DNA of 64,000 nt from Sphingomonas qomolangmaensis (lineage in GTDB: Bacteria > Pseudomonadota > Alphaproteobacteria > Sphingomonadales > Sphingomonadaceae): positions 2,107,501 through 2,171,500 of the forward strand of contig NZ_CP101740.1 of the NCBI RefSeq assembly GCF_024496245.1, read 5' to 3'. The position numbers were made by a program, and so were the translations under genes. This document shows positions 37,061-45,532 of the stretch, piece by piece (positions within the stretch are counted from its first letter, which is position 1; each line of letters starts with the position of its first letter). Below the pieces are notes generated by a model. The model was not told where the DNA came from. It saw nothing but the letters and a program-made list of their open reading frames with translations, and ran no database searches.

Positions 37061-38324
37061 GAACGTCCTGCTATTGGGATCGGGAGGGCGTGAACATGCG
37101 CTCGCATGGCGGCTGGCGCAATCGCCGCGGCTTGGGAAACTGTTCGCCGCACCGGGCAATCCGGGGATCGCCGCGCATGCCGAATGCGTCGATCTGGTGC
37201 CGACCGACCAGCGCGGGGTGATCGATTTCTGCCTGCGCAACTCGATCGGCCTGGTGGTGATCGGCCCCGAGGCGCCGCTGGTGGCGGGGCTTGCCGACAA
37301 TCTGCGGACGATGGGGATCGCGGCGTTCGGCCCCGGTAGCGATGCCGCGCGGCTCGAGGGGTCGAAGGGCTTCACCAAGGACCTGTGCGCGCGTGAGGAT
37401 ATCCCGACCGCGGGCTATGCGCGCGTCACCTCGCTCGCCGGCGCGCGCGCGGCGCTGACCGATTTCGGCTGGCCGGTGGTGCTGAAGGCCGATGGGCTCG
37501 CGGCGGGCAAGGGCGTGACGATCGCGATGAACCCGCAAGAGGCCGAGGCAGCGCTGACGGCGCTGTTCGACCATCCCGGCGCCGAGGCGGTGATCGAGGA
37601 GTTCCTGACCGGCGAGGAAGCCAGCCTGTTCGTGCTGACCGACGGCACCACGCTGATGCCGTTCGGATCGGCGCAGGACCACAAGCGCGTCGGCGATGGC
37701 GATACCGGGCCCAACACCGGCGGCATGGGTGCTTATTCGCCCGCACCGGTACTGACCCCCGCGCTCGAGCAGGCCGCGATCGACCAGATCGTGCGCCCGA
37801 CCGTCGAAGCGCTGGCACGCGCGGGAACGCCCTATTCGGGGGTGCTGTATGCCGGGCTGATGCTCACCAATACCGGCCCCAAGCTGATCGAATATAATTG
37901 CCGCTTCGGCGATCCCGAATGCCAGGTGCTGATGCTGCGGTTCGAGGACGACCTGCTCGAATTGCTGCTGGCGACGGCAGAGGGGCGGCTGGGCGACCTG
38001 CCGCCGCCGCGCTTCGCCGATGCAACCGCGCTGACGGTGGTGATGGCAGCGAACGGCTATCCGGGCACCCCCGAGCTCGGCGGCGCGATCGAGGGTATCG
38101 CCGCCGCCGAGGCGAGCGGCGCGCGGGTGTTCCAGGCGGGCACCCGCACCGAAGGCGACACGCTGGTGGCGACGAGTGGGCGCGTGCTCGCGGTCACCGC
38201 CAGCGGCGCGACGGTGACGCAGGCGCAGGCCGCAGCCTATCGCGCGGTCGATGCGATCGCCTTCCCCACCGGCTTCGCGCGCCGCGACATCGGCTGGCGC
38301 GAAGTGGAACGCGAAGCCGACTGA
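37059..38324 (+). CDS. purD: Phosphoribosylamine-glycine ligase
   Basis: 421 residues. ATP-grasp enzyme of purine synthesis joining glycine to phosphoribosylamine. The N-domain starts 'MNVLLLGSGGREHALAWRLA'. Family motifs are 'EAPLVAGLADNLRTMGIAAF', 'VVLKADGLAAGKGVTIAMNP', 'DTGPNTGGMGAYSPAPVLTP' and 'EYNCRFGDPECQVLMLRFED'. A good site, AAGAAGGGATCGGCC, precedes the ATG. Divergent from xseA with overlapping start codons (shared CATG at 37058-37061). Confidence 0.97.
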   Translation: MNVLLLGSGGREHALAWRLAQSPRLGKLFAAPGNPGIAAHAECVDLVPTDQRGVIDFCLRNSIGLVVIGPEAPLVAGLADNLRTMGIAAFGPGSDAARLEGSKGFTKDLCAREDIPTAGYARVTSLAGARAALTDFGWPVVLKADGLAAGKGVTIAMNPQEAEAALTALFDHPGAEAVIEEFLTGEEASLFVLTDGTTLMPFGSAQDHKRVGDGDTGPNTGGMGAYSPAPVLTPALEQAAIDQIVRPTVEALARAGTPYSGVLYAGLMLTNTGPKLIEYNCRFGDPECQVLMLRFEDDLLELLLATAEGRLGDLPPPRFADATALTVVMAANGYPGTPELGGAIEGIAAAEASGARVFQAGTRTEGDTLVATSGRVLAVTASGATVTQAQAAAYRAVDAIAFPTGFARRDIGWREVEREAD

Positions 38325-38386
38325 GACGTCTCTCCCGCGTTCCGGAAACCCTTGGACGCCCCGAAAAAGAACTGCGAACACAGCCC

Positions 38387-39079
38387 ATGGTCAGTACGAC
38401 AACCGCCGCCAACCCCGTCGCCGCAACGCCCGCCGGCGCTGCCGAGGCCTTCATGCCGCTGACGATCACCCATCTGGTGCTGATCGCGCTGGCGATCGTC
38501 GCGACGATCGTGATGATCTGGTGGGGCAGCCAATTGAAGCAGCGGCGGGACGCCGAACGCCGCGAGATCGAGGAGCGCGCGCGGACCGAGGCCGAGCGGC
38601 CGAGCGTGCCGCCAGCGCCGTCGATCGCGCGCGAAGCCGTTGCGCCCGCGCCGATCGCCCCGCCGCCGGTCGACATCGCCCCGCCACCGCCCGAGCCGGC
38701 GCCTATGCCCGAACCGGTCGTGGTTGCCACGCCCGCACCGATCGCGCCGTCACCGCCGCCGCTGGTCGATACCGAAGTGCCAGGCATGCCGCCGGTAATG
38801 CCGGTGCCCGCGCCGACGCCCGGGCCTGCCGTCGACCTTCAGGATCTGACGACGCTCAAGGGGCTGGGGCCCAAGGTTGCGGGCCAGCTCAACGCGCTGG
38901 GGATCGTTACCGTCGCCGATCTGGCCGAATTGTCGGCCGACCGCGCGCAGGCAATCGACGCCCAACTGGGGGCCTTTACCGGTCGGATGGGGCGCGACCG
39001 CTGGATCGAACAGGCGCAGCTGCTGATCGCGGGCGACCGTGCGGGGTACGAAGCCAAGTTCGGCAAATTGGGGGGCTGA
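38387..39079 (+). CDS. Membrane-anchored protein with Pro-rich linker and helix-hairpin-helix
   Basis: 230 residues. Residues about 24-44 are a single membrane span ('LVLIALAIVATIVMIWWGSQ'), then a charged stretch ('LKQRRDAERREIEERARTEA'). A Pro/Ala-rich linker of about 80 residues follows. The last 80 residues are a helix-hairpin-helix domain ('DLTTLKGLGPKVAGQLNALG', 'TVADLAELSADRAQAIDAQL') like those in DNA-binding or ligase-type proteins. The combination points to a protein that tethers something to the membrane; I cannot name a function. It lies 62 nt after purD. Confidence 0.8.
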   Translation: MVSTTTAANPVAATPAGAAEAFMPLTITHLVLIALAIVATIVMIWWGSQLKQRRDAERREIEERARTEAERPSVPPAPSIAREAVAPAPIAPPPVDIAPPPPEPAPMPEPVVVATPAPIAPSPPPLVDTEVPGMPPVMPVPAPTPGPAVDLQDLTTLKGLGPKVAGQLNALGIVTVADLAELSADRAQAIDAQLGAFTGRMGRDRWIEQAQLLIAGDRAGYEAKFGKLGG

Positions 39080-39133
39080 AGCGGGCCAAGAGGGATAGGG
39101 CGTGGAGATGGGGCCCAAACCCCGACGCCCTAT

Positions 39134-39207
39134 CCGTTCGTTTCGAGCGTAATCGAGAAACCTGCACATCGCTGGACCCGCTTCTCGACTTCGCCCGAAA
39201 CGAACGG
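39134..39207. repeat. Inverted repeat, family B (CGTTCGTTTCGAGC..GTCGAGAA)
   Basis: Left arm 39134-39162 'CCGTTCGTTTCGAGCGTAAT' then CGAGAAACC; right arm 39181-39207 'CTTCTCGACTTCGCCCGAAA' then CGAACGG. They are imperfect reverse complements around an 18-nt loop. It fills the gap between the HhH gene and the convergent CNNM gene, and the same family is at 55016-55103. Confidence 0.85.
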
Positions 39208-39242
39208 AAATGTGCGCTCGGCGTCCGCGGGGCCTCTCGCCG

Positions 39243-40541
39243 CTAGCCCTGTTCCTCGACCAGCAATTTGTCGATCTTGCGCCCGTCCATGTCGACGATC
39301 TCGAAGCGCCAGCCCTGTTCGACGAAGCTTTCGCCCTCGTGCGGCAGGCGCTTGAGCACCGACAGCGCCAGCCCCGCGACGGTCGCGTAATCGCGATCCT
39401 CGGGCAGGTCGATGCCGATCCGGTCGGCGAGCGAATCGGCGGCCATCTGCCCCGACACCAGCAGCGACCCGTCGTCGCGAACGACGACGCGCTCTTCCTT
39501 GTCGAAGTCCGAATGCCCATCGCCGGCGATCGCCGCGAGCAGGTTTGCAGGCGTCACGATGCCTTCGAAATGGCCATATTCGTCATGGACGAAGCCCATC
39601 GCGACTTCGGCGCGGCGCAGCGCCCCCAGCGCGTCCATCGCGTCAACCTGATCGGGCAGCACCGGCGCGGGGCGGACCAAGGCGCGCAGGTCGAGCGTTA
39701 CCCCTTCGATCAACGCGGTCACCAGATCGCGCGCCTGCACCACGCCGATCACCGCATCGACCGACCCCTCGCCCACCGGCAGCCGGGTGTGCGGGGTCGT
39801 GCGCAGCCGTTCGAGGATCGCCTCGGGTGAGAGCGTGAGGTCGATCCAGTCGACATCGGTGCGCGGGGTCATGATCTCGCGGACCGGGCGATCCGCCAGC
39901 CGAACCACGCCCGAGATGATCGAACGCTCATGCTCTTCGATCACCCCCGACTTCGTCGCCTCGGATACGATCAGATGGAGTTCCTCGGCGGTCACGCGGT
40001 TTTCCGATTCGCGGCTGAGCCCCAGGATCTTGAAGACCAGCCCGGTGGTCGAATCGAGCAGCCACACCAGCGGCGCGGTCGCGGTCGAGATCCAGCCCAT
40101 CGGGCCGGCGATCCACGACGCGATCGCCTCGGGCGCGCGAAGCGCGAATTGCTTTGGCACCAGCTCGCCGACGATCAGCGACAAATAAGTGGTGACGGCG
40201 ATCACCGAGGCGAAGCCGATCGTCTGCGCGAGCTCGGCCTCGACCCCGAGCAAGGCGATTCGCGCGCCGACCGGCCCGCCCAGGCTCGCACCCGAATAGG
40301 CGCCCGCCAGAATCCCGATCAGCGTGATGCCGATCTGCACCGTGGAGAGGAATTTGCCCGGACTGTCGGACAGCGCCAGCGCCGAGCGCGCACCGCGGAC
40401 CCCGGCGCGCGCCATCGCCTCGAGCCGCGCGGGGCGCGACGACACCAGGGCGAGTTCGGACATCGCGAACACGCCGTTGAGCGCGATCAACGCGAAGATG
40501 ATCGCGCAGTCGATCCAGGGAAAGGGAGGGAGGTTGTCCAT
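39243..40541 (-). CDS. CNNM/CorC-family membrane transporter (hemolysin-family protein)
   Basis: 432 residues. An N-terminal CNNM transmembrane domain of about three or four spans ('IIFALIALNGVFAMSELALV', 'FLSTVQIGITLIGILAGAYS') is followed by two CBS domains ('ATKSGVIEEHERSIISGVVR', 'REIMTPRTDVDWIDL'). A CorC_HlyC domain forms the C-terminus ('GDGHSDFDKEERVVVRDDGS'). This is the magnesium/cobalt exporter group often annotated as hemolysin. Ion specificity cannot be read from sequence. It is divergent from the OmpA lipoprotein gene. Confidence 0.92.
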   Translation of the reverse strand: MDNLPPFPWIDCAIIFALIALNGVFAMSELALVSSRPARLEAMARAGVRGARSALALSDSPGKFLSTVQIGITLIGILAGAYSGASLGGPVGARIALLGVEAELAQTIGFASVIAVTTYLSLIVGELVPKQFALRAPEAIASWIAGPMGWISTATAPLVWLLDSTTGLVFKILGLSRESENRVTAEELHLIVSEATKSGVIEEHERSIISGVVRLADRPVREIMTPRTDVDWIDLTLSPEAILERLRTTPHTRLPVGEGSVDAVIGVVQARDLVTALIEGVTLDLRALVRPAPVLPDQVDAMDALGALRRAEVAMGFVHDEYGHFEGIVTPANLLAAIAGDGHSDFDKEERVVVRDDGSLLVSGQMAADSLADRIGIDLPEDRDYATVAGLALSVLKRLPHEGESFVEQGWRFEIVDMDGRKIDKLLVEEQG

Positions 40542-40692
40542 CGGGGGCCCGCGATTCCTACGCGCAATAGGCAGGTACGTTCAAGCCGGCAGATAGACCT
40601 CGTACAGCTTCCAGTCAGTGCGCATGCGGAACAAGTCTCGCGTCGGGCGGTTTTGCGCCCGAGTGTTCAGAAAATACGTCAGGGGAACTATC

Positions 40693-41370
40693 ATGCGTAT
40701 TGCGTCCAAATTCATGCTTACCGCCGCCATCGCCTCGCTGGGGATCACCAGCGCCTGCGTCACCGATCCGGTGACCGGCGAGCGCAGCATTTCGAAGGCC
40801 GCGATCGGCGGCATCGGCGGCGTCGTCGGCGGTTATCTGCTGGGCGACCTGGTCGGCGGTCGCCGCGACCGTACCGAGAAGATCCTGGGCGCGGGCATCG
40901 GCGGCCTCGCCGGCGCGGGCATCGGCGCGTATATGGACCGCCAGGAGCGCGACCTTCGCGCCAGCACTGCGGGCACCGACATCGACGTCATCCGCCAGGG
41001 CGACGACCTGATCCTGCAGATGCCGTCGGGGATCACCTTCGCCTACGACAGCGCGAGCATCCAGCCGCAATATCGCGGCACGCTCGACCGCGTCGCCGAC
41101 GTGCTGTCGCGCTACGAGCAGACCTATGTCGATGTGTACGGCCACACCGATTCGACCGGGTCGGACAGCTACAACCAGGGCCTGTCGGAGCGGCGCGCGG
41201 TATCGGTTGCCGATTATCTGACGCAGCGCGGCGTAGCATCGGCGCGGATGGCGACCCGCGGCTATGGCGAATCGCAGCCGATCGCCTCGAACGAGACCGA
41301 GGAAGGTCGCGCCGAGAATCGCCGCGTCGAAGTGAAGCTGGTGCCCATTACCGACAACGACGTCCGCTAA
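40693..41370 (+). CDS. OmpA-family lipoprotein with glycine zipper
   Basis: 225 residues from the ATG at 40693, preceded by AGGGGAAC. A lipoprotein signal with the Cys at about residue 22 ('LGITSACVTDPVTGERSIS') is followed by a glycine zipper ('AAIGGIGGVVGGYLLGDLVG' and 'GAGIGGLAGAGIGAYMDRQE'). The OmpA domain is peptidoglycan-binding ('ITFAYDSASIQPQYRGTLDR', 'VYGHTDSTGSDSYNQGLSER'), with the Asp and Arg that hold meso-DAP. It anchors the outer membrane to the cell wall. It appears to be transcribed alone; an inverted repeat follows the stop. Confidence 0.92.
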   Translation: MRIASKFMLTAAIASLGITSACVTDPVTGERSISKAAIGGIGGVVGGYLLGDLVGGRRDRTEKILGAGIGGLAGAGIGAYMDRQERDLRASTAGTDIDVIRQGDDLILQMPSGITFAYDSASIQPQYRGTLDRVADVLSRYEQTYVDVYGHTDSTGSDSYNQGLSERRAVSVADYLTQRGVASARMATRGYGESQPIASNETEEGRAENRRVEVKLVPITDNDVR

Positions 41371-41388
41371 GGCGGTATTCTACCCTAT

Positions 41389-41483
41389 CGTCATGCCGGG
41401 CTCGACCCGGCATCCAGGCGGGCCACAAGCCGCGAGCTTCGCGTCGACGGCCCGCCTGGACCCCGGATCAAGTCCGGGGTGAC
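41389..41483. repeat. Inverted repeat, family A (copy 2)
   Basis: Left arm 41389-41415 'CGTCATGCCGGGCTCGACCC' then GGCATCC; right arm 41458-41483 'GGACCCCGGATCAAGTCCGG' then GGTGAC. The loop contains a second inverted pair, AGGCGGGCC and GGCCCGCCT. It lies between the convergent OmpA and tadA genes. Confidence 0.85.
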
Positions 41484-41516
41484 CGCCGGGGGTAGCGAGG
41501 CGCCTTCAACCCGGCC

Positions 41517-41957
41517 TCAGCGCCGCCCCGCGAAAAATGCCCGCAGCAACGCCGCCGCCTCGCCCTCGCCGATCCCGGGATAGATTTCGGGGCGGTGGTG
41601 GCAGGTCGACTGGCCGAAGAAGCGCGGGCCGTGCTCGACCGCACCCCCCTTGGGATCGGGCGCGGCATAATAGAGCCTGGCGATCCGTGCGTGCGCGATC
41701 GCCCCCGCACACATCGCGCAGGGCTCAAGCGTCACCCAAAGATCGCAATCCTCGAGCCGGTCGCGTCCCAGCGCCGCCGCCGCCGCGCGAATCGCGACGA
41801 TCTCGGCATGCGCGGTAGGGTCGCACGTCGCGCGCGGGGCATTGGCGCCGGTGGCGACGATCGTGCCCCGATGGACCACGACCGCGCCGACCGGTACTTC
41901 GCCCGCTACACCCGCCGCGGCCGCCGCATCGAGCGCGGCGCGCATCGGCGGCGGCAT
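41517..41957 (-). CDS. tadA: tRNA-specific adenosine deaminase
   Basis: 146 residues. TadA deaminates A34 of the tRNA(Arg) anticodon to inosine. Zinc/catalytic motifs are 'CDPTAHAEIVAIRAAAAALG' (HAE) and 'WVTLEPCAMCAGAIAHARIA' (PCxxC). The C-terminal 'VEHGPRFFGQSTCHHRPEIY' corresponds to the substrate-specific end of TadA. An in-frame GTG at 41966 could be the start; it lies within two bases of the upstream gene's stop. Confidence 0.93.
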   Translation of the reverse strand: MPPPMRAALDAAAAAGVAGEVPVGAVVVHRGTIVATGANAPRATCDPTAHAEIVAIRAAAAALGRDRLEDCDLWVTLEPCAMCAGAIAHARIARLYYAAPDPKGGAVEHGPRFFGQSTCHHRPEIYPGIGEGEAAALLRAFFAGRR

Positions 41958-41968
41958 CGCGAACACGC

Positions 41969-42205
41969 TTATCGCGGCGCGCCGTCGGCCTTTTCGACCG
42001 ATACCGCAGGTACTTCGACGGTCTTGTTGACCGTGCCGACATCGACGGTGCCCATATCGGCCTTGAATTCGGGCGCCTGCCCGCCTTCGATCTTGATCGA
42101 GGGTAGTTGCGCCTGCTGGGTCTGGTCGAGGCTGAGCATCCCCGTCGCCATCAATCCAATCACCACCAGCGCGGCAAGGCCGAGCAACACAAGAATGGCA
42201 CGCAT
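41969..42205 (-). CDS. Small single-span membrane protein, unknown function
   Basis: 78 residues. Residues 3-25 are hydrophobic ('ILVLLGLAALVVIGLMATGM') and could be an anchor or signal sequence. The remainder is a polar, Val/Thr-rich tail ('GGQAPEFKADMGTVDVGTVN', 'KTVEVPAVSVEKADGAPR'). I recognise no domain. It ends two or more bases before tadA on the same strand, so it is likely cotranscribed with it. Confidence 0.65.
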   Translation of the reverse strand: MRAILVLLGLAALVVIGLMATGMLSLDQTQQAQLPSIKIEGGQAPEFKADMGTVDVGTVNKTVEVPAVSVEKADGAPR

Positions 42206-42358
42206 TAGTCAGCCCTCCACAAATCGAAACGACACCGTAATAACGCGCCTTCCAGCGACTCGGTTGCACGGCTGCGCGACTGAATCGGTTGACTGACGCC
42301 GACATGTCGGATAGTGGCGCCTGCTTTCCGGGCAACCCCGAAACTCAGGATTAAACGC

Positions 42359-42655
42359 ATGTCGCGCATTTGCGAGCTGACCGGCAAGGGCCGGCAGGTG
42401 GGCCACAACGTATCCCACGCCAATAACAAGACCAAGCGCACGTTCCTGCCGAATCTGCAGAACGTCACGCTGATGTCGGACGCGCTGGGCACCAGCGTTC
42501 GCCTGCGCGTTTCGACGCACGGGCTGCGCTCGGTCGAGCATGTCGGCGGGCTGGACAACTGGCTGGCCAAGACCAGCGAGACCGACCTGTCGCTTCGCGC
42601 ACGTCGCCTCAAGCGCGAAGTCGCCAAGAAGCTCGACGGCGCCAAGGCCGCCTGA
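42359..42655 (+). CDS. rpmB: 50S ribosomal protein L28
   Basis: 98 residues. The start '[20 protein letters not shown]' and '[20 protein letters not shown]' are characteristic of bacterial L28; the C-terminal extension ('[20 protein letters not shown]') is the alphaproteobacterial form. AGGA lies nine bases before the ATG at 42359; the open frame continues 15 codons upstream without a good site. A terminator follows at 42696-42735. Confidence 0.97.
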   Translation: MSRICELTGKGRQVGHNVSHANNKTKRTFLPNLQNVTLMSDALGTSVRLRVSTHGLRSVEHVGGLDNWLAKTSETDLSLRARRLKREVAKKLDGAKAA

Positions 42656-42695
42656 TCGCTGCCGCCGCTTTGCGCGGTGGCTGGTGAGAGATCGA

Positions 42696-42735
42696 AAAGG
42701 ACCGGGTCGCCGCTTGCGCGGTGGCCGGGTCCTTT
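42696..42735 (+). terminator. Terminator after rpmB
   Basis: AAAAGGACCGGGTCGCCGC and GCGGTGGCCGGGTCCTTTC (42696-42735) form a long stem with a TTGC loop and one mismatch plus G-U pairs. The 3' arm ends CCTTTCGTCG, so the T tract is short. It lies 41 nt beyond the rpmB stop and can also serve the convergent phytase-like gene. Confidence 0.75.
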
Positions 42736-42762
42736 CGTCGTTTGCGGTTGGCGTGGCTGCGG

Positions 42763-43737
42763 TCAGGCGTCGAGGCGGAACTTCAGCAGCAACGTCCGCT
42801 GCGGGAATTGCTGGTTGTCGTCGGACACGACCCAGATGACGGTCGCATCGCCCTCACGCAGCGCGGTGACGCCTTCGAAATTATCGAACAGGGTGGGTGG
42901 TGCGAGCGTCGCGATCTCGCGGCCCCGCACGGTAGCGCCGGGGGCGATCGCCGCGACATCGACCAGCGTGAGCTTCGCGGTAAAGCCATAGGGCAGCCCG
43001 AAGGCGCGGTTGAGGACCAGCAGCCGGCTGTCGGGCAACTGCACCGCATCGACTGGTCTGAAGCCCGCGGGCGGCCGGTACAGGAAGCGATAGCCGTCCT
43101 CGGGGGCCGCCACCGGATCGCCGGCAAAGCGAATCGCATGACGAAGCCCGCGCTTTTCCCTGGGGCGGCTGCTTTCGGACAGGACGACGACGCTGCCATC
43201 GGCGAGCCGCGCCATCGCCTCGGCGCCGCCGGCCTCGGGCCAATCGCGCATCGCGCGCGGCGCGGCATGGCCCGTCGCGGTGCGAAGGTCGGCGGAATAA
43301 CGCCAAATCTGGTTGTGATGCTCGAACCCCACCCAGGCGGTGCCGCTTTCGCGATCGAAGGCGAGCGATTCGCTGTCGCGGTCGCGCTTCTGCCAGCCCG
43401 TGCCGGGGCCATCGGGCAGCGCCCAGGCGCGAACGTCCTGCAGCGTTGCGGGCAGGCGCAGCCGGAACGACAATAGGTTGCCGCCATCGCCCATCAGCGT
43501 GAAGCGATCGCCCGCGACCGCGATCCCCGAATAGCCGCCGCGTCCCTGCCCGGTTTCCTGCAGATGGACCCCGCCCAGATAGGTGAGCCCGCCGACGCGC
43601 TTTTGCGCGGGATCGCCGGGCACGATATCGACCGCGGTGGCGGTGACGCGCACATTGCCCGGCAGCTGCACCCGCGCGGGCCCCGAATAATCGTGCACGA
43701 ACACGAGCAGCAGCAGCACCGACCAGGTTATTCGCAT
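42763..43737 (-). CDS. Exported phytase-like/esterase-like beta-propeller protein
   Basis: 324 residues. A signal peptide (residues 1-14, 'MRITWSVLLLLVFVHDYS') is followed by blades typical of the phytase-like domain PF13449 ('GYSGIAVAGDRFTLMGDGGN', 'SLAFDRESGTAWVGFEHHNQ', 'DNFEGVTALREGDATVIWVV'). The last blade ends 'SDDNQQFPQRTLLLKFRLDA'. The family has suspected esterase or phosphate-ester activity but mostly unassigned substrates. Convergent with rpmB across a terminator. Confidence 0.85.
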   Translation of the reverse strand: MRITWSVLLLLVFVHDYSGPARVQLPGNVRVTATAVDIVPGDPAQKRVGGLTYLGGVHLQETGQGRGGYSGIAVAGDRFTLMGDGGNLLSFRLRLPATLQDVRAWALPDGPGTGWQKRDRDSESLAFDRESGTAWVGFEHHNQIWRYSADLRTATGHAAPRAMRDWPEAGGAEAMARLADGSVVVLSESSRPREKRGLRHAIRFAGDPVAAPEDGYRFLYRPPAGFRPVDAVQLPDSRLLVLNRAFGLPYGFTAKLTLVDVAAIAPGATVRGREIATLAPPTLFDNFEGVTALREGDATVIWVVSDDNQQFPQRTLLLKFRLDA

Positions 43738-43913
43738 CGGCGCGCCCTAGCCGTTGTTCGGGCGCCGCTCCACCCGACTTTTCCTGAACCGAGAATAACA
43801 GCGGCATTCAGGGTTGGTGCAATGCGAATCACCTAGAAGGATTGCATCGACGGCAAACGAGCGATCCGGCGCCGACGAAAAAATTTTGGTTCAAGGGATC
43901 GAGGAGATCATCC

Positions 43914-44291
43914 ATGTTCAAGAAACTCAGCATCGCTACCGCCGCCATCGCCATGGGCGCTACCTCGCTGATCGCACCGACGGTCGCATCGGCAGCACCC
44001 ACCGCGATCACCGCCACGAGCTTTGATGCCGGCGTGACCGAATATCAGCGCTATCGCGACCGCGATCGCCGCTATTACGGCAACCGCAACAACAACCGTC
44101 GGACGCCGCAGCGTTGCAGCAGCACCGAAGGCACCGTGATCGGTGCGGTCGCAGGTGGCCTGCTGGGCAACACTGTCGCGGGCAACGGCAACCGGTTGCT
44201 GGGCACGGTCATCGGCGGCGGCGCAGGCGCGCTAGCCGGTCGCGAAATCGACCGCTCGGGCCAGCCGCGCCGGTGCGCACGCAACCGCTAA
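43914..44291 (+). CDS. Exported glycine-zipper protein
   Basis: 125 residues from ATG 43914, preceded by GGAGATC. Residues 1-27 are a signal peptide ('KLSIATAAIAMGATSLIAPT'). A charged Arg/Tyr-rich segment ('TEYQRYRDRDRRYYGNRNNN') leads to a glycine-zipper pair ('TVIGAVAGGLLGNTVAGNGN', 'LLGTVIGGGAGALAGREIDR') that probably inserts in the outer membrane. The role is structural or unknown. A strong terminator follows. Confidence 0.85.
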   Translation: MFKKLSIATAAIAMGATSLIAPTVASAAPTAITATSFDAGVTEYQRYRDRDRRYYGNRNNNRRTPQRCSSTEGTVIGAVAGGLLGNTVAGNGNRLLGTVIGGGAGALAGREIDRSGQPRRCARNR

Positions 44292-44349
44292 AGCTTTCCA
44301 GTTTCTCGTGTTGCGTATCGAGAGTTCCCTCGCGTAGCGTATCGAGGGT

Positions 44350-44386
44350 GAGGGTCGGTTCCGAAAGGAGCCGGCCCTCAATTTTT
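44350..44386 (+). terminator. Strong intrinsic terminator after glycine-zipper gene
   Basis: GAGGGTCGGTTCC (44350-44362), a GAAA loop and GGAGCCGGCCCTC (44367-44379) form a 13-bp stem with G-U pairs, followed directly by AATTTTT. It is about 60 nt after the stop codon. Confidence 0.9.
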
Positions 44387-44390
44387 GTGC

Positions 44391-44762
44391 GAAGGCGCGG
44401 CCACGCCCGCGTCGGTGCGCGCAGCGCATCGCGCAAAACGGACGGCGGGCCGGCAGCGCCGAACCCGTCCGACGGTGGCGGCTTTGCCGGCGCTCTTACT
44501 GTTTTTTCCTAAGCCCTATCCCCTCCGGGTAGAGGTTTGGGAGAGGAGCTGCAATCGAGCGCATCGGCCTGCCTCTGCCCCGCGCGTCCAGGGCTTACGC
44601 CGATATCGCTTGCCCTCTCCCCGGAGGGGAGAGGGACAGACGGAAGAAGCGCCGCCGGCAAAGCCGGCGCGTCGGTCGGGTTCGGCGTTGCCGACCCGCC
44701 GGCCGTGCCGGGCGCCGCGCGCGGCTTCGCCTTGCGAACCGGCGCGGGCGTGGCCGCGCCTG
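44391..44762. repeat. About 370-nt imperfect palindrome, family F
   Basis: The left arm contains GGCGCGGCCACGCCCGCG (44395-44412) and the right arm ends with CGCGGGCGTGGCCGCGCC (about 44743-44760), its reverse complement. Further in, GCCGAACCCGTCCGACG is answered by CGTCGGTCGGGTTCGGC, and GGCTTTGCCGGCGCTCTT by AAGCGCCGCCGGCAAAGCC. The centre carries two short palindromes, GAGGTTTGGGAGAGGAG and CTCTCCCCGGAGGGGAGAG. The arms are about 120 and 125 nt. It occupies the whole remaining gap between the glycine-zipper terminator and phaB. Confidence 0.8.
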
Positions 44763-44768
44763 CGCCCG

Positions 44769-45491
44769 TCAGTACATATGTTGCCCGCCGTTGATGCTCA
44801 GCGTCGAACCGGTCACGAACCCGCCCTCTTCCGAGCACAGGAACGCAACCCCGCGCGCGATCTCGCTCGCCTGGCCCAGCCGGCCGACGGGGATCTTGGC
44901 GACGATCTTTTCAAGCACTTCGGGCGGCACTGCCGCCACCATGTCGGTGTCGATATAGCCCGGCGCGATCGCGTTGACCGTCACGCCGGCGCGCGCGCCT
45001 TCCAGCGCCAGCGCCTTGGTGAAGCCGTGGATTCCCGATTTGGCGGCGGCATAGTTGACCTGGCCGTACTGGCCTGCCTGGCCGTTGATCGAGCCGATAT
45101 TGACGATCCGCCCCCATTTGCGCTCGCGCATGCCGGGGAACACCGCCTTGGCCATGTTGAAGCAGCCGCCCAGATTGATGCGGATCACGTCTTCCCACAT
45201 GTCCTTCGACATTTTCAGGATCGTGCCGTCGCGGGTGACGCCGGCATTGTTGACCACCACGTCGACCGGCCCCAGCTCGGCGGCGACCTTGGCGCAGCCT
45301 TCCTGGCAGGCGTCGTAATCGCCGACGTCCCAGCGGTAGGCGGCGATGCCGGTGCGCTCGGTGAAGGCGCGCGCCTTTTCATCGTTGCCACCGTAGTTCG
45401 CCGCGACGGTCATGCCCATTTCCTGGAGCGCGAGGCTGATCGCCTCGCCGATTCCGCGCGTACCGCCGGTGACGATTGCTACCCGTGCCAT
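44769..45491 (-). CDS. phaB: Acetoacetyl-CoA reductase
   Basis: 240 residues, short-chain dehydrogenase. The nucleotide loop is 'VAIVTGGTRGIGEAISLALQ' and the catalytic Tyr-x3-Lys is in 'YGQVNYAAAKSGIHGFTKAL', with Ser in 'IVNIGSINGQAG'. 'AANYGGNDEKARAFTERTG' and 'LSINGGQHMY' at the end are typical of PhaB, which reduces acetoacetyl-CoA to (R)-3-hydroxybutyryl-CoA for polyhydroxybutyrate. phaA and phaC are not nearby. It lies 41 nt downstream of hemH on the same strand. Confidence 0.93.
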   Translation of the reverse strand: MARVAIVTGGTRGIGEAISLALQEMGMTVAANYGGNDEKARAFTERTGIAAYRWDVGDYDACQEGCAKVAAELGPVDVVVNNAGVTRDGTILKMSKDMWEDVIRINLGGCFNMAKAVFPGMRERKWGRIVNIGSINGQAGQYGQVNYAAAKSGIHGFTKALALEGARAGVTVNAIAPGYIDTDMVAAVPPEVLEKIVAKIPVGRLGQASEIARGVAFLCSEEGGFVTGSTLSINGGQHMY

Positions 45492-45532
45492 GCTTGTCCT
45501 CTCCTAGTTTTTCGCGGGCTAGGCTAGGCGGG

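Noticed and set aside
44292..44768. A possible small gene or RNA in the gap before phaB
   Set aside because: The sequence is fully explained by a terminator and the long palindrome; no start with ribosome site gives a plausible protein.
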